This document shows positions 1-11,901 of a DNA stretch of 64,000 nt, piece after piece. Both the position numbers and the translations under genes were made by a program. How positions within the stretch are numbered: the stretch's first letter is position 1; each line of letters begins with the position of its first letter. The notes below the pieces were generated by a model. The model did not search any database, was not told where the DNA came from, and worked only from the letters and a program-made list of their open reading frames with translations. This stretch comes from Ancylobacter vacuolatus (GTDB taxonomy: Bacteria > Pseudomonadota > Alphaproteobacteria > Rhizobiales > Xanthobacteraceae): NCBI RefSeq assembly GCF_030813595.1, contig NZ_JAUSUH010000001.1, positions 682,001 through 746,000 of the forward strand, given 5' to 3'.

Positions 1-216
1 GGCGGCTTCCGTCGCCTTGCGGATGGCTTCCGGCACTTCACGCGCCTTGCCGTGACCGAAGCCGACGCGGCCCTTCTGGTCGCCCACAACCACCAGGGCG
101 GCGAAGCCGAAGCGACGGCCACCCTTCACAACCTTCGCGACACGGTTGATGTGGACCAGCTTGTCCACGAACGTGTTGTCGCGATCCTCGCGTTCACGCT
201 CACGTTCACGAGCCAT
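1..216 (-). CDS. rpsE: 30S ribosomal protein S5, N-terminal part (cut by window edge)
   Basis: Small-subunit protein S5, which sits near the decoding centre and affects fidelity. Only the first 72 residues are present; the rest lies beyond position 1. The start is the ATG at 216-214. The protein opens with a charged Arg-Glu repeat ([10 protein letters not shown]) and then the conserved dsRNA-binding-fold segment around [19 protein letters not shown]. It follows rplR by 43 bases in the spc-type gene order. Family assignment is from conserved sequence and order. Confidence 0.95.
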   Translation of the reverse strand, partial: MAREREREREDRDNTFVDKLVHINRVAKVVKGGRRFGFAALVVVGDQKGRVGFGHGKAREVPEAIRKATEAA

Positions 217-259
217 GATCTTATCCTCGTCGTTCTGCGGGGTGATCCCGCTCGTGATC

Positions 260-622
260 TCAGAAGTTGAGACCGCCCTCACGGGCGGACTCGGCGAGCG
301 CCTTGACGCGGCCGTGATAGATGAAGGCGCCGCGGTCGAAGACCACGTCCTTCACACCGGCTGCGACGGCGCGTTCCGCCACGAGCTTGCCGATCGCCTG
401 AGCCGCGGCGACATCCGCGCCGGTCTTCAGGCTTTCCCGCAGGGTCTTCTCGAGCGTCGAAGCGGACGCAATCGTCACGCCGCGCGCGTCGTCGATGATC
501 TGCGCATAGATGTGCTTCGACGAGCGATGCACCGAGAGGCGCGGCCGCCCGTTCGCCGTCGTGCGGAGAGCACGACGGACACGCGCCTTGCGGCGCTCGG
601 TAGCGTCCTTGTACTGTGCCAT
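260..622 (-). CDS. rplR: 50S ribosomal protein L18
   Basis: L18 binds 5S rRNA and helps dock it in the central protuberance of the large subunit. The 120-residue length is normal. It begins with a basic tail ([20 protein letters not shown]) and has the characteristic [18 protein letters not shown] segment. It lies 12 bases downstream of rplF and upstream of rpsE, the usual spc order, so it is surely co-transcribed. Nothing unusual. Confidence 0.97.
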   Translation of the reverse strand: MAQYKDATERRKARVRRALRTTANGRPRLSVHRSSKHIYAQIIDDARGVTIASASTLEKTLRESLKTGADVAAAQAIGKLVAERAVAAGVKDVVFDRGAFIYHGRVKALAESAREGGLNF

Positions 623-634
623 GGTTCGGGTCCG

Positions 635-1168
635 TTACTTCTTCTTGCCTTCCTTGCGGAAGATGAACTCACCCGCGTACTTCACGCCCTTGCCCTTGTA
701 GGGCTCGGGACCGCGATAGTCGCGAATCTCGGCAGCGACCTGACCGACCTTCTGCCGGTCGATGCCGCTGATGACGATTTCGGTCGGCTTCGGGGTCACG
801 ATCTGGATCCCTTCCGGGATCGCATAGTTCACATCGTGGCTGAAGCCAAGCGCCAGGCTGAGGCTCTTGCCCTGCACGGCCGCGCGATAACCGACGCCGC
901 TGATTTCCAGCTTCTTCTCGAAGCCCTTGGTGACGCCTTCGACCAGGTTCGCCACCAGCGTGCGGGACAGGCCCCACATCGCCTTGTGGCGGTTGGTCTC
1001 GCCGTTGAGGGAGAACAGGATCGCCCCGTCCTCCATCTTCACCGCGATCTCGTCGACAACAGTGGTTTCAAGCGACCCCTTGGGTCCCTTGACCGACACC
1101 GTCTGACCATTGATCGACGCCGTGACGCCGGCCGGAATGGTGATGGGGGCTTTACCGATCTTGGACAT
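635..1168 (-). CDS. rplF: 50S ribosomal protein L6
   Basis: L6 binds 23S rRNA near the factor-binding site of the large subunit. The 177 residues contain two related alpha/beta domains. It starts [15 protein letters not shown], and the C-terminal signature [15 protein letters not shown] is intact, followed by a basic RKEGKKK tail. It lies 20 bases after rpsH and 12 bases before rplR. Length and order are standard. Confidence 0.97.
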   Translation of the reverse strand: MSKIGKAPITIPAGVTASINGQTVSVKGPKGSLETTVVDEIAVKMEDGAILFSLNGETNRHKAMWGLSRTLVANLVEGVTKGFEKKLEISGVGYRAAVQGKSLSLALGFSHDVNYAIPEGIQIVTPKPTEIVISGIDRQKVGQVAAEIRDYRGPEPYKGKGVKYAGEFIFRKEGKKK

Positions 1169-1188
1169 GTGCTCTCTCTCCTCCCCGA

Positions 1189-1587
1189 TCAGAAGACCGT
1201 GAAGAGGACCTCGCCGCCCACGTTCTTATCGCGGGCTTCGTGGTCCGCCATCACGCCCTGCGGCGTGGAGACGACAGCGACGCCAAGGCCGTTGGCGACG
1301 CGGGGAAGGGTCTTGACGGACGAATACACCCGCCGACCCGGCTTGGAGACACGCGAGATTTCGCGGATCACCGGCTCGCCGTCATAGTACTTGAGTTCGA
1401 TCTCGAACTCGGTGCGGCCATTGACCGGCTCGGAAGCCGAATAGCCGCGGATGAAGCCCTCAGCCGTCAGGACTTCCAGCACGCTGGCGCGCAGACGCGA
1501 GCCCGGCGTGAGGATCTTTTCCTTACGGCGCATCTGCGCGTTGCGGATGCGGGTAATCAGATCGCCGATCGGATCAGTCGTGGACAT
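1189..1587 (-). CDS. rpsH: 30S ribosomal protein S8
   Basis: S8 is a primary 16S rRNA-binding protein of the central domain; in E. coli it also represses spc-operon translation. The 132-residue protein starts [18 protein letters not shown] and ends with the conserved GGEVLFTVF segment. It sits 13 bases after rpsN in the spc order. Autoregulation is known for E. coli; whether it holds here cannot be read from the sequence. Confidence 0.97.
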   Translation of the reverse strand: MSTTDPIGDLITRIRNAQMRRKEKILTPGSRLRASVLEVLTAEGFIRGYSASEPVNGRTEFEIELKYYDGEPVIREISRVSKPGRRVYSSVKTLPRVANGLGVAVVSTPQGVMADHEARDKNVGGEVLFTVF

Positions 1588-1600
1588 GGATCGACCCTCC

Positions 1601-1906
1601 TCACCAGCTCGACTTGACGAGGCCAGGAATCTGGCCCTGCGAACCGAGCTCGCGAAGCGCGATACGGCTCATCTTCATCTTGCGATAGTAAGCGCGCGGG
1701 CGCCCGGTGATCTCGCACCGGTTGCGGATACGCACCTTCGCCGAGTTGCGCGGCAGTTCCGCCAGCTTGAGAACCGCAGCGAAGCGCTCCTCGATCGGCA
1801 GTTCCTTGTTGCTCACCAGGGCCTTGAGACGCGAACGCCGGCCGGCATAGCTCTTCACGAGCTTGCGACGGTGTTCGTTCTTCTCGACCGAGCTCTTCTT
1901 GGCCAT
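1601..1906 (-). CDS. rpsN: 30S ribosomal protein S14 (zinc-free form)
   Basis: S14 is an assembly protein of the 30S head. This is the long 101-residue form with a single Cys ([11 protein letters not shown]) and no paired CxxC motifs, so it belongs to the zinc-independent (C-minus) class. It starts [17 protein letters not shown] and ends with GLVKSSW. It lies between rplE and rpsH, as expected. Confidence 0.97.
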   Translation of the reverse strand: MAKKSSVEKNEHRRKLVKSYAGRRSRLKALVSNKELPIEERFAAVLKLAELPRNSAKVRIRNRCEITGRPRAYYRKMKMSRIALRELGSQGQIPGLVKSSW

Positions 1907-1965
1907 ATGATCTTGCTCCTAGTCTCCGCGTTTGAGGCTCCCGCCCCACAGCCGGAAGGGGATGC

Positions 1966-2523
1966 TTACTGACGGAACGGGAAGTTGAAGGCCTTCAGAA
2001 GCGCGCGCGCCTCGTCGTCCGTCTTCGCCGTCGTGCAGACGATGATGTCCATGCCCCACATCTGATCAACCTTGTCGTAGTTGATCTCGGGGAACACGAT
2101 ATGCTCCTTGATGCCGAGCGCGAAATTGCCGCGGCCGTCAAAGCTCTTCGGGTTCAGGCCGCGGAAGTCGCGAACGCGCGGAAGCGCGATGTTGACCAGG
2201 CGATCGACGAACTCGAACATGCGGGTCTTGCGAAGGGTGACCTTCGCGCCGACCGGCTGGTTCTCGCGCAGCTTGAAGTTCGAGATCGCGTTGCGAGCGC
2301 GGGTGACAACCGGCCGCTGGCCGGCGATCAGCGCGAGATCCGCCGCAGCGGTCGTCACCTTCTTCGTGTCGGCCGTCGCTTCGCCAACACCCATGTTGAT
2401 GACGATCTTGTCGATCGTCGGCACTTCCATGGGGTTCTTGTAGCCGAACTGCTCGATCATCTGCTTGCGAACGACGTCCTCATAGAGCGACTTCATCCGC
2501 GGGCTGTAGCTGGTCTCAGCCAT
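1966..2523 (-). CDS. rplE: 50S ribosomal protein L5
   Basis: L5 binds 5S rRNA and contacts the P-site tRNA. I use the ATG at 2523 ([18 protein letters not shown]), giving 185 residues. A longer reading frame upstream only reads through the end of rplX and has no L5 homology. Start and rplX stop overlap by 8 bases, indicating translational coupling. Conserved segments such as [20 protein letters not shown] and the [12 protein letters not shown] region are present. Confidence 0.96.
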   Translation of the reverse strand: MAETSYSPRMKSLYEDVVRKQMIEQFGYKNPMEVPTIDKIVINMGVGEATADTKKVTTAAADLALIAGQRPVVTRARNAISNFKLRENQPVGAKVTLRKTRMFEFVDRLVNIALPRVRDFRGLNPKSFDGRGNFALGIKEHIVFPEINYDKVDQMWGMDIIVCTTAKTDDEARALLKAFNFPFRQ

Positions 2524-2833
2524 CGATCTTCTCCCCCGAGCGCTTGGCGACGCGCACCTTGGTGCCGTCCGCCTGCACAAGGAAACCGACGCGAGTCGGC
2601 TTGCCATCCTTAGGATCGGCAATCGCGATGTTCGACAGGTCGAGGGCCGCCTCCTTGGAGATGATCCCGCCTTCCTGGTTCGCGGTCTGCCGCTGGTGCC
2701 GCTTCACGAGGTTGACACCGCGCACGCGCGCCTTGCCTTCCTTCGGCAGCACCTCAAACACCTCGCCCGTGCGACCCTTGTCGCGGCCGGTGAGAATGAC
2801 GACCTTGTCGCCCTTCTTGATCTTCGCGGCCAT
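2516..2833 (-). CDS. rplX: 50S ribosomal protein L24
   Basis: L24 starts assembly of the large subunit and lies near the exit tunnel. From the ATG at 2833 it is 105 residues. It carries the N-terminal KOW motif ([20 protein letters not shown]). The start overlaps the rplN stop by one base (TGATG) and the stop overlaps rplE by 8 bases, so three genes are translationally linked. An in-frame TTG one codon upstream is less likely. Confidence 0.96.
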   Translation of the reverse strand: MAAKIKKGDKVVILTGRDKGRTGEVFEVLPKEGKARVRGVNLVKRHQRQTANQEGGIISKEAALDLSNIAIADPKDGKPTRVGFLVQADGTKVRVAKRSGEKIDG

Positions 2834-3201
2834 CAAAGCACCTCCGGCGCCAGCGAGATGATCTTCATGTGGTTCTTCGCGCGAAGCTCGCGCGGAACCG
2901 GCCCGAAGATACGGGTGCCGACCGGCTCCTTGTTGTTGTTGATCAGAACGGCCGCGTTGCGGTCGAAGCGGATCACAGAACCATCGACACGACGGATATC
3001 CTTGGCGGTACGAACGACAACCGCCTTCATCACGTCGCCCTTTTTCACGCGGCCGCGCGGGATAGCTTCCTTCACCGACACCACGATGATGTCACCGACA
3101 TGGGCATACTTGCGCTTCGAACCGCCAAGCACCTTGATGCACATGACGCGACGCGCACCGGAATTGTCCGCCACGTCGAGATTGGTCTGCATCTGGATCA
3201 T
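2833..3201 (-). CDS. rplN: 50S ribosomal protein L14
   Basis: L14 forms an inter-subunit bridge and is the docking site of silencing factor RsfS. The 122-residue sequence starts [20 protein letters not shown], the classic L14 opening. It is separated from rpsQ by 73 bases, longer than most spacers in this cluster, and overlaps rplX by one base. Confidence 0.97.
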   Translation of the reverse strand: MIQMQTNLDVADNSGARRVMCIKVLGGSKRKYAHVGDIIVVSVKEAIPRGRVKKGDVMKAVVVRTAKDIRRVDGSVIRFDRNAAVLINNNKEPVGTRIFGPVPRELRAKNHMKIISLAPEVL

Positions 3202-3274
3202 GACGCACCTATTTCTCGCAAAAACCGCGCGCAGCCGTCACCGGCGCGCGCCCCTCAATCCCGTTTCCGGGCGC

Positions 3275-3523
3275 TCAGACTTCAGCCCGCTTCTCGCCCT
3301 GGACAACGATCCAGTTCTTGAGCTTGGACAAGGGGCGGTGCTCCTCGATCCAGACGGTGTCGCCTTCCTTCCAAGCGTTGCCCTCATCATGGGCATGGTA
3401 CTTCTTGGAACGGCGGACGGTCTTCTTCAGCAGCGGATGGGTGAAACGGCGCTCGACCCGGACCACGACGGTCTTGTCCTGCTTGTCGCTCACCACGACG
3501 CCCTGCAGCATACGCTTCGGCAT
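3275..3523 (-). CDS. rpsQ: 30S ribosomal protein S17
   Basis: S17 is an early-binding 16S rRNA protein with an OB fold. The 82 residues start [20 protein letters not shown] and contain the conserved [20 protein letters not shown] segment. It sits 10 bases after rpmC. Length and order are normal. Confidence 0.97.
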   Translation of the reverse strand: MPKRMLQGVVVSDKQDKTVVVRVERRFTHPLLKKTVRRSKKYHAHDEGNAWKEGDTVWIEEHRPLSKLKNWIVVQGEKRAEV

Positions 3524-3533
3524 CGCCCTCTCC

Positions 3534-3743
3534 TCACTTAGCCTTGGCCGCAGACGCGGCCTTCTGCGCCTGGATGGTCTTGGTCCGCGCGATGTCGCGA
3601 CGGACCTGACGCACCCGCGCCGTGTTTTCGAGCTGGCCGGTCGCCTTCTGGAAGCGCAGGTTGAACTGCTCCTTCTTCAGGCCCAGCAGCTGGTCCTGCA
3701 GCTCGTCGGCGGTCTTCGTCCGAATGTCGGAAGCCTTGGTCAT
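3534..3743 (-). CDS. rpmC: 50S ribosomal protein L29
   Basis: L29 is a small helical-hairpin protein at the tunnel exit, near the docking site of trigger factor and SRP. I choose the ATG at 3743 ([15 protein letters not shown], 69 residues) because a GGAGGA ribosome-binding site lies just upstream. A GTG at 3758 that overlaps the rplP stop would place that site inside the coding frame. The tail is Ala/Lys-rich. Confidence 0.94.
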   Translation of the reverse strand: MTKASDIRTKTADELQDQLLGLKKEQFNLRFQKATGQLENTARVRQVRRDIARTKTIQAQKAASAAKAK

Positions 3744-3754
3744 CTGTTCCTCCG

Positions 3755-4168
3755 TCACTCAGCGATGCGCTCGACGAAGCGCGTCTTGATCGGCAGCTTC
3801 GCCGCCGCCAGCCGAAGCGCTTCACGGGCGAGCTCCTGGCTCACGCCATCGATCTCGAACATGATGCGGCCGGGCTTGATCTTGGCGGCCCAATAGTCGG
3901 GCGCGCCCTTACCCTTACCCATGCGGACTTCGGTCGGCTTCGACGAAACCGGCACGTCAGGAAACACGCGGATCCACACCCGGCCCGCACGCTTCATGTG
4001 ACGGGTGAGCGCGCGACGCGCGGCTTCGATCTGACGCGCGGTCACGCGCTCCGGCTCCAGGGCCTTAAGCCCGAACTGGCCGAAATTGAGGTCAGTTCCG
4101 CCTTTCGCAACGCCGTGAATACGGCCTTTGAACTGCTTGCGGAACTTCGTGCGCTTTGGTTGCAGCAT
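3755..4168 (-). CDS. rplP: 50S ribosomal protein L16
   Basis: L16 lies at the base of the central protuberance and organises the A-site region. The 137 residues begin [19 protein letters not shown] and include the conserved [19 protein letters not shown] loop. It lies 30 bases after rpsC and just before rpmC, the universal S10-operon order. Confidence 0.97.
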   Translation of the reverse strand: MLQPKRTKFRKQFKGRIHGVAKGGTDLNFGQFGLKALEPERVTARQIEAARRALTRHMKRAGRVWIRVFPDVPVSSKPTEVRMGKGKGAPDYWAAKIKPGRIMFEIDGVSQELAREALRLAAAKLPIKTRFVERIAE

Positions 4169-4198
4169 GTCGCGCCTCTTATTCCTTCATCACTCTGT

Positions 4199-4906
4199 TC
4201 ACGCCGCGTCGCGGCGCGACGAGCGACCACCCGACGATTCACTTTCCGCCTGGCGCTTATCCTGCGCCATCGGATCGTGCTCCAGGATCTCGCCCTTGAA
4301 GATCCAGACCTTAACACCGCAGGTGCCGTAGGTCGTGAAGGCGGTGGCCGTACCGTAATCTACGTCCGCGCGCAAGGTGTGAAGCGGCACACGCCCTTCA
4401 CGATACCATTCGAGACGGGCGATTTCCGCGCCGCCAAGACGGCCCGCGCAGTTGATACGAATGCCTTCCGCGCCCAAACGCATCGCCGACTGAACCGCGC
4501 GCTTCATGGCGCGACGGAACGCCACACGGCGCTCAAGCTGCTGCGCGATCGATTCGGCGACCAGGCGCGCGTCGATTTCCGGCTTCCGAATCTCGACGAT
4601 GTTGATGAAGACTTCCGAGCTGGTCATCTCGGCAACCTTCTTGCGAAGTTTGTCGATGTCTGCGCCCTTCTTGCCGATCACCACGCCCGGACGGGCGGAG
4701 TGGATCGTCACCCGGCACTTGCGGTGCGGACGCTCGATCACGATCTTGGAGACCGCGGCCTGCTTGAGCATCTTCTGCAGCACTTCACGGATCTTGATGT
4801 CCTCGTGAAGCAGCTGGCCGTACTCGCCCTTGCTCGCGAACCAGCGCGAGTCCCAGGTGCGGTTGATGCCGAGCCGGAGCCCGACCGGGTTGACCTTCTG
4901 ACCCAT
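4199..4906 (-). CDS. rpsC: 30S ribosomal protein S3
   Basis: S3 forms part of the mRNA entry pore and its helicase activity. The 235 residues start [20 protein letters not shown]. The KH-domain RNA-binding loop ([20 protein letters not shown]) is intact. The C-terminus has a charged Ser/Arg tail. The ATG shares one base with the rplV stop (TGATG), so the two are translationally coupled. Confidence 0.97.
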   Translation of the reverse strand: MGQKVNPVGLRLGINRTWDSRWFASKGEYGQLLHEDIKIREVLQKMLKQAAVSKIVIERPHRKCRVTIHSARPGVVIGKKGADIDKLRKKVAEMTSSEVFINIVEIRKPEIDARLVAESIAQQLERRVAFRRAMKRAVQSAMRLGAEGIRINCAGRLGGAEIARLEWYREGRVPLHTLRADVDYGTATAFTTYGTCGVKVWIFKGEILEHDPMAQDKRQAESESSGGRSSRRDAA

Positions 4907-5286
4907 CAGGCCTTCTCCTCGACTTCACGCACCACGATGGTGATATGCGAGAACGGCTTCTCGATCCGGCTCGCACGACCACGGGCACGAGCGGCGAAGC
5001 GCTTCATGACCAGGCCCTTGCCGACATGAGCCTCGGCGACGATCAGATCGTCGACGTCGAGCTCATGATTGTTCTCGGCATTGGCGATCGCCGATTCGAG
5101 GCACTTCTTCACGTCGCCGGCGATCCGCTTGCGCGAAAACTGAAGGTCGGCCAGTGCGGTCGCGACCTTCTTGCCCCGGATAAGACCGGCGACGAGGTTG
5201 AGCTTCTGGGGGCTGACGCGAAGGTTACGCGCAACCGCCTTGGCTTCCGTATCCGCGAGCGTGCGCGGACGAGCTGCCTTTCCCAT
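4906..5286 (-). CDS. rplV: 50S ribosomal protein L22
   Basis: L22 lines the peptide exit tunnel and is a macrolide-resistance site. I use the ATG at 5286 ([20 protein letters not shown]), giving 126 residues, the normal size. The frame stays open upstream only across rpsS in another frame. The tunnel loop ([16 protein letters not shown]) is present. It overlaps rpsC by one base. Confidence 0.95.
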   Translation of the reverse strand: MGKAARPRTLADTEAKAVARNLRVSPQKLNLVAGLIRGKKVATALADLQFSRKRIAGDVKKCLESAIANAENNHELDVDDLIVAEAHVGKGLVMKRFAARARGRASRIEKPFSHITIVVREVEEKA

Positions 5287-5296
5287 GACCCTGCCT

Positions 5297-5575
5297 CTAC
5301 TTCCGCTTGGCTTTCTTGTCCGCCGCATGCCCGTAATAGGTACGGGTAGGCGCGAACTCGCCGAACTTGTGGCCAACCATGTCCTCGGAAACCGAAACCG
5401 GGACGTGCTTATTGCCGTTATAGACGCCGAAAGTGATCCCCACAAACTGCGGGAGGATCGTGGAACGGCGGCTCCAAATCTTGATGACGTCGTGTCGACC
5501 CGACGCGCGCGCGGCATCCGCCTTCTTGAGGAGGTAGCCGTCGACGAACGGACCTTTCCAGACCGATCGAGACAT
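5297..5575 (-). CDS. rpsS: 30S ribosomal protein S19
   Basis: S19 sits in the 30S head, pairs with S13 and contacts the A-site finger. The 92 residues start [20 protein letters not shown], and the conserved [20 protein letters not shown] segment is intact. It lies 10 bases before rplV and 17 after rplB. Confidence 0.97.
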   Translation of the reverse strand: MSRSVWKGPFVDGYLLKKADAARASGRHDVIKIWSRRSTILPQFVGITFGVYNGNKHVPVSVSEDMVGHKFGEFAPTRTYYGHAADKKAKRK

Positions 5576-5592
5576 AGTTCAGTTTCCCTCGC

Positions 5593-6426
5593 TCACTTCT
5601 TGCGGGCGTGCCGGCTGGACACGATGAACTTGGTGGTCGACTTGTTCTTCCGGGTCTTCTTGCCCTTGGTGGGGAAACCCCAGGGCGTGACCGGATGACG
5701 TCCACCCGAGGTGCGGCCTTCGCCGCCGCCATGCGGATGATCGACAGGGTTCATCGTGACGCCGCGATTGTGCGGACGACGGCCGAGCCAGCGCTTACGA
5801 CCGGCCTTGCCGAGATTGGTGTTCATGTGGTCCGGGTTCGACACAGCGCCGACCGTACCCATGCACTCGCCGTGAATAAGACGCTGCTCACCCGAATTGA
5901 GGCGGATGATCACATAGCCCTGGTCGCGGCCGACGATCTGCGCGTAGGAACCGGCGGAGCGGGCAATCTGGCCACCCTTGCCGATCTTCAGCTCAACATT
6001 GTGCACGATCGTGCCGACCGGCAGGTTGCCGAGCGGCGCGGCGTTGCCGGGCTTCACGTCGACGCTCTTCGAGGCGACGACCTGGTCGCCGACCGAAATG
6101 CGCTGCGGGGCCAGGATATAGCCGAGCTCGCCGTCCTCATACTTAATGAGGGCGATAAAGGCCGTCCGGTTCGGATCGTACTCGATACGCTCCACGGTCG
6201 CCGCAACGTCGCGCTTGGCGCGCTTGAAGTCGACGAGACGGTAGGCCTGCTTGTGGCCGCCGCCGCGGAAGCGCACGGTGATGCGCCCGGTGTTGTTGCG
6301 GCCGCCCGCCTCCGACTTGCCTTCCGTCAGCGTCTTGACCGGCTTGCCCTTGTACAGGGACGAGCGGTCGACGATGACGAGCTGGCGAAGGCTCGGCGTT
6401 ACCGGCTTGAAGGTTTTGAGCGCCAT
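5593..6426 (-). CDS. rplB: 50S ribosomal protein L2
   Basis: L2 is one of the oldest ribosomal proteins and supports subunit joining and peptidyl-transferase function. The 277 residues start [20 protein letters not shown]. The highly conserved [20 protein letters not shown] segment, which holds the catalytically important His, is present. The C-terminus is strongly basic. It lies 23 bases after rplW. Confidence 0.97.
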   Translation of the reverse strand: MALKTFKPVTPSLRQLVIVDRSSLYKGKPVKTLTEGKSEAGGRNNTGRITVRFRGGGHKQAYRLVDFKRAKRDVAATVERIEYDPNRTAFIALIKYEDGELGYILAPQRISVGDQVVASKSVDVKPGNAAPLGNLPVGTIVHNVELKIGKGGQIARSAGSYAQIVGRDQGYVIIRLNSGEQRLIHGECMGTVGAVSNPDHMNTNLGKAGRKRWLGRRPHNRGVTMNPVDHPHGGGEGRTSGGRHPVTPWGFPTKGKKTRKNKSTTKFIVSSRHARKK

Positions 6427-6449
6427 GTCTCTGGTCCCTTAATTCCGGC

Positions 6450-6746
6450 TCACAGACCCGTCGTGATGTCGATGGAGTGTCCCTCGGCGAGGGTCACGAC
6501 CGCCTTCTTCACGTCGTTCTGCACGCCCTTGCGGCCCTTGAAGAACTTCGTCTTCCCCTTGCGGACCAGCGTGTTGACGCTCTCGACCTTCACATCGAAG
6601 AGCTTCTCGACCGCTTCCTTGATCTGCGGCTTGGTAGCCGTCAGAGCAACCTTGAAGACGACCTTGTTGTGCTCGGACGCCATCGTGGCCTTCTCGGTGA
6701 TCACCGGGGACACGATCACGTCGTAGTGGCGCGGATCGAGACTCAT
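6450..6746 (-). CDS. rplW: 50S ribosomal protein L23
   Basis: L23 is the tunnel-exit protein that binds trigger factor and SRP. The 98 residues start [20 protein letters not shown] and carry the usual basic loop ([20 protein letters not shown]). Its ATG overlaps the rplD stop by four bases (ATGA), indicating coupled translation. Confidence 0.97.
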   Translation of the reverse strand: MSLDPRHYDVIVSPVITEKATMASEHNKVVFKVALTATKPQIKEAVEKLFDVKVESVNTLVRKGKTKFFKGRKGVQNDVKKAVVTLAEGHSIDITTGL

Positions 6747-7363
6747 TTGAAGCGCGCCTCCAGAGCGTCGACAGCCGCCTTCGTCAGAACCAGGGTCTGA
6801 CGACGCAGGATGTCGTAGACGTTGATGCCCTGGACGGGCAGAACGTCGAGATGAGTGACATTGCGCGAGGCGAGGCCGAAATTGGCATCCACCTCGGCGC
6901 CGGACACGACGAGCACGCTCGACAGGCCAAGACCCGCCAGACGCTCCTTCAGCAGCTTCGTCTTCGGCTCGGACAGCACCGCATCGTCAAGGACGATGAT
7001 CTGCTGGTCCTTCGCCTTGGACGACAGCGCGTGGCGCAGGGCCAGCGCGCGGACCTTCTTCGGCAGCTCGCTCGCATGGCTGCGGGCGACCGGGCCGAAC
7101 GCCTTGGCGCCGCCGCGGAACTGCGGAGCGGAAGCCGCACCGTGGCGAGCGCCGCCGGTGCCCTTCTGCTTGTACATCTTCCGCTTGGTGCGGTTGACGT
7201 CCGCGCGCGACAGAGTCTGGTGCGTGCCGGCCTGGCGACGCGAGAGCTGCCACACCACGCAGCGGTGCAGGATGTCCTGACGCGGCTCGAGACCGTAGAT
7301 CTCGTCCGACAGGGTGATGGAGCCGGCCTCGGCCCCTTCGAGAGTCTTGACGGCGAGTTCCAT
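6743..7363 (-). CDS. rplD: 50S ribosomal protein L4
   Basis: L4 has a globular domain and a long loop in the exit tunnel; in E. coli it also represses the S10 operon. From the ATG at 7363 it is 206 residues. It contains the conserved tunnel loop ([20 protein letters not shown]). A GTG one codon upstream overlaps the rplC stop, while the ATG itself shares one base with that stop. Confidence 0.96.
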   Translation of the reverse strand: MELAVKTLEGAEAGSITLSDEIYGLEPRQDILHRCVVWQLSRRQAGTHQTLSRADVNRTKRKMYKQKGTGGARHGAASAPQFRGGAKAFGPVARSHASELPKKVRALALRHALSSKAKDQQIIVLDDAVLSEPKTKLLKERLAGLGLSSVLVVSGAEVDANFGLASRNVTHLDVLPVQGINVYDILRRQTLVLTKAAVDALEARFK

Positions 7364-8115
7364 CACACGTTCTCCTCGGCCGCAGCCTCGGTCGCCGGCG
7401 CAACGTCAGCCGCCGGCTCGTCGCTGGCCGCTTCCGCGCCCGGCAGACGGAACTTGCCCGGCTTCGGCGCGGCTTCCGGAAGCTTCTTCTTCACCGCGTC
7501 GGCCACCAGGATCCAGCCGCCCTTATTGCCGGGCACCGCACCCTCGACCGCGATCAGACCGCGCTCGACATCGGTGAGCACGACCTTCAGGTTCTGGGTC
7601 GTCACCGTCTCGTGGCCCATATGGCCAGGCATCTTCTTGTTCTTGAAGGTCTTGCCGGGGTCCTGACGACCGCCGGTCGAACCGATCGAACGATGCGAGA
7701 CCGAGACGCCGTGAGTGGCGCGCAGACCGCCGAAATTGTGGCGCTTCATACCGCCGGCAAAACCCTTGCCGATGGAGGTGCCGGTCACGTCGACAAACTG
7801 GCCGACCACGAAGTGATCAACCGTCAGCTCGGCACCGACCGGAATAAGGTCGGTTTCCTCGACGCGGAATTCCGCCATCTTGCGCTTCGGCTCGACCTTC
7901 GCGACCGCGAAATGGCCGCGCAGAGCGCGAGTGGTGTTCTGCGGCTTCGCCTGACCGACACCGAGCTGGACGGCGGTATAGCCGTTCTTCTCAAGCGTAC
8001 GGTGGGCAACCACCTGGCAATTATCGACTTTCAGCACAGTGACCGGAACATGTTCCCCAGCATCGTTAAAGATGCGGGTCATGCCGACCTTCTGGGCGAT
8101 GACGCCTGACCGCAT
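7363..8115 (-). CDS. rplC: 50S ribosomal protein L3, with Ala/Glu-rich C-terminal tail
   Basis: L3 folds near the peptidyl-transferase centre and is needed early in 50S assembly. The start at 8115 ([20 protein letters not shown]) gives 250 residues, about 40 longer than E. coli L3. The extra part is an acidic Ala/Glu-rich tail after the conserved core ([20 protein letters not shown]). Such tails are common in alphaproteobacterial L3. A longer upstream frame lacks homology. Confidence 0.96.
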   Translation of the reverse strand: MRSGVIAQKVGMTRIFNDAGEHVPVTVLKVDNCQVVAHRTLEKNGYTAVQLGVGQAKPQNTTRALRGHFAVAKVEPKRKMAEFRVEETDLIPVGAELTVDHFVVGQFVDVTGTSIGKGFAGGMKRHNFGGLRATHGVSVSHRSIGSTGGRQDPGKTFKNKKMPGHMGHETVTTQNLKVVLTDVERGLIAVEGAVPGNKGGWILVADAVKKKLPEAAPKPGKFRLPGAEAASDEPAADVAPATEAAAEENV

Positions 8116-8137
8116 GGCCGTGTCCCTTCGCCTTCTC

Positions 8138-8446
8138 TCAGAGCTTGATCTCGACGTCGACACCCGCAGCGAGGTCGAGCTTCATCAGCGCGTCCACGGT
8201 CTGGGGGGTCGGGTCGACTATGTCCAGCAGACGCTTGTGCGTCCGCATCTCGAACTGCTCACGGGACTTCTTGTCCACGTGGGGAGAACGATTGACCGTG
8301 AACTTCTCGATCCGCGTCGGAAGCGGAATGGGCCCGCGAACCTGGGCGCCCGTGCGCTTCGCCGTCGAGACGATTTCGCGCGTCGAGGCATCCAGGATGC
8401 GGTGATCGAACGCCTTGAGGCGGATCCGAATATTTTGGCCGTTCAT
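8138..8446 (-). CDS. rpsJ: 30S ribosomal protein S10
   Basis: S10 is a 30S head protein and also the NusE subunit of the antitermination complex. The 102 residues start [19 protein letters not shown] and include the conserved [20 protein letters not shown] segment. It is the first gene of the S10 cluster here, 97 bases downstream of tuf1, with a terminator-like hairpin in between. Confidence 0.97.
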   Translation of the reverse strand: MNGQNIRIRLKAFDHRILDASTREIVSTAKRTGAQVRGPIPLPTRIEKFTVNRSPHVDKKSREQFEMRTHKRLLDIVDPTPQTVDALMKLDLAAGVDVEIKL

Positions 8447-8503
8447 TGACTTCAGGCTCCCAGAGGGCTCGTCAGTCGGGCTCAGTAACGAGCTCCACGA
8501 AAA

Positions 8504-8529
8504 AGGGGCGCAGGCGTTCCAGCGCCCCT
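8504..8529 (-). terminator. Intrinsic terminator/attenuator between tuf copy 1 and rpsJ
   Basis: On the minus strand an 8-bp stem (AGGGGCGC / GCGCCCCT) with a 10-base loop is followed directly by TTTTT, a textbook Rho-independent signal. It lies 15 bases after the tuf1 stop and 57 bases before the rpsJ start. It should reduce read-through from the rpsL-rpsG-fusA-tuf unit into the S10 cluster. Confidence 0.75.
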
Positions 8530-8543
8530 CGGGATTGTCGATG

Positions 8544-9734
<1,191 letters not shown>

Positions 9735-9798
9735 GGGGCTCTCCGTCGGTCTTATCGATGTGGATACGAAATCGCTTCAAAAATTCAGGCCTGCCGCA

Positions 9799-11874
9799 TC
9801 ATGCGTACTTGGCCTGAACCTCCTGAGCGACGTTCGACGGCACCTGCTCGTAGTGGTCGAACTGCATGGTGAAGGTAGCGCGGCCCTGCGAGAAGGACCG
9901 GAGCGTATTGACGTAGCCGAACATGTTGGCCAGAGGAACCATCGCATTCACGACGTTCGCATTGCCACGCATGTCCTGGCCCTGGATCTGGCCGCGGCGG
10001 GAGTTGAGATCGCCGATGACGGAGCCGGTGTAGTCTTCCGGGGTGACCACTTCGACCTTCATGATCGGCTCCAGCAGCACCGCGCCGCCCTTCTGCAGGG
10101 CCTCACGGAACGCCGCACGGGACGCGATTTCGAAGGCCAGGGCCGACGAGTCGACCTCGTGGTAGGCGCCGTCGATGAGCTCGACCTTGACGTCGACAAC
10201 CGGGAAGCCAGCCAGCACGCCCGAACCGAGCACGCTTTCCAGACCCTTGTTGACGCCGGGAATGTACTCCTTCGGCACCGCGCCGCCGATGACCTTGCTC
10301 TCGAACGAGAAGCCCTTGCCGACTTCGTTCGGCTCGACCACGAACTTCACCCGGGCGAACTGACCGGTACCGCCGGTCTGCTTCTTGTGGGTGTAGTCGA
10401 TCTCGGTCTTGCGGGTGATCGTCTCGCGATAGGCGACCTGGGGGGCGCCAATATTGGCATCCACCTTGTAGGTGCGCTTCAGGATGTCGACCTTGATGTC
10501 GAGGTGCAGTTCGCCCATGCCCTTGAGGATGGTCTGGCCGCTCTCGAAATCGGTCGACACGCGGAAGGACGGATCCTCCGCCGCGAGCTTCGCCAGAGCG
10601 AGGCCCAGCTTCTCCTGGTCGGCCTTGGACTTCGGCTCAATCGCGATCTCGATGACCGGCTCGGGGAACTCCATCTTCTCAAGGATGACCGGCTTGGCCG
10701 GGTCGCACAGCGTATCGCCGGTGCGCACTTCCTTGAGGCCCGCCAGAGCGACGATGTCGCCGGCATAGGCTTCCTTGATGTCTTCGCGGTTGTTCGCATG
10801 CATGAGCAGCATGCGCCCGACGCGCTCCTTCTTGTCGCGGGTCGAGTTCAGCAGACCCATGCCGGTTTCGAGCTTGCCCGAATACACGCGGCAGAAGGTG
10901 ATGGTGCCGACGAAGGGGTCGTCCATGATCTTGAACGCGAGCACCGACAGCGGGTCGCTATCGTTCGGGTTGCGAACGGTCTCTTCCTCGGTGTCGAAGT
11001 CGATACCCTTGATCGCGCCACGATCGATCGGCGACGGCAGGAAGTCGCACACCGCGTCGAGCAGGGGCTGGACGCCCTTGTTCTTGAACGCCGAGCCGCA
11101 GAACACCGGGTTGAACACGCGGCCGATGACGGCCTTGCGGATCAGACCCTTGAGGGTGGCTTCGTCAGGCTCGACGCCTTCGAGATAGGCGGACAGCACG
11201 TCGTCGTCGAGCTCGACAGCCGCTTCGAGCAGCTTGCCGCGATATTCGATGGCCTGATCGAGCAGCTCGGCCGGGATCTCTTCGTCGTGATACTTCGCGC
11301 CGAGCTCTTCATTGTCCCACACGACCGCCTTCATGCGGACGAGGTCAATGATGCCCTTGAAGTTGATCTCCGAACCGATGGGCAGCTGGCAGCAGACCGG
11401 CTTGCCGTCCACGCGGTCGATAATCATCTCCACGCAGCGGAAGAAGTCCGCGCCGGTCTTGTCCATCTTGTTGACGAACACGATGCGCGGGACGTTGTAC
11501 TTGTCGGCCTGGCGCCAGACGGTCTCGGTTTGGGGCTCGACGCCCTGGTTGCCGTCAAGAACGCAGACGGCGCCATCGAGCACACGCAGCGAACGCTCGA
11601 CTTCGATGGTGAAGTCGACGTGGCCGGGGGTGTCGATGATGTTCAGGCGCTTGCCATGCCAGAAAGCGGTCGTCGCGGCCGACGTGATCGTAATGCCGCG
11701 CTCCTGCTCCTGGGTCATCCAGTCCATGGTGGCAGCGCCATCATGGACTTCGCCGATCTTGTGGCTCTTGCCGGTGTAATAGAGGATCCGTTCGGTCGTG
11801 GTGGTCTTGCCGGCATCAATGTGGGCCATGATGCCGAAGTTACGGTAGTCTTCAATAGCATGAATGCGCGACAT
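9799..11874 (-). CDS. fusA: Translation elongation factor G
   Basis: GTPase that drives translocation and, with RRF, ribosome recycling. The 691-residue length is standard. It starts [20 protein letters not shown], with P-loop AHIDAGKT, switch region DTPGHVDFT and NKMD guanine motif. The C-terminal domain ends QYDHYEQVP-like before a short tail. It is third in the order rpsL, rpsG, fusA, tuf, with a 27-base gap from rpsG. Confidence 0.98.
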   Translation of the reverse strand: MSRIHAIEDYRNFGIMAHIDAGKTTTTERILYYTGKSHKIGEVHDGAATMDWMTQEQERGITITSAATTAFWHGKRLNIIDTPGHVDFTIEVERSLRVLDGAVCVLDGNQGVEPQTETVWRQADKYNVPRIVFVNKMDKTGADFFRCVEMIIDRVDGKPVCCQLPIGSEINFKGIIDLVRMKAVVWDNEELGAKYHDEEIPAELLDQAIEYRGKLLEAAVELDDDVLSAYLEGVEPDEATLKGLIRKAVIGRVFNPVFCGSAFKNKGVQPLLDAVCDFLPSPIDRGAIKGIDFDTEEETVRNPNDSDPLSVLAFKIMDDPFVGTITFCRVYSGKLETGMGLLNSTRDKKERVGRMLLMHANNREDIKEAYAGDIVALAGLKEVRTGDTLCDPAKPVILEKMEFPEPVIEIAIEPKSKADQEKLGLALAKLAAEDPSFRVSTDFESGQTILKGMGELHLDIKVDILKRTYKVDANIGAPQVAYRETITRKTEIDYTHKKQTGGTGQFARVKFVVEPNEVGKGFSFESKVIGGAVPKEYIPGVNKGLESVLGSGVLAGFPVVDVKVELIDGAYHEVDSSALAFEIASRAAFREALQKGGAVLLEPIMKVEVVTPEDYTGSVIGDLNSRRGQIQGQDMRGNANVVNAMVPLANMFGYVNTLRSFSQGRATFTMQFDHYEQVPSNVAQEVQAKYA

Positions 11875-11901
11875 ATCAGATCCTCGTCCCGGCTCTCGTC
11901 A

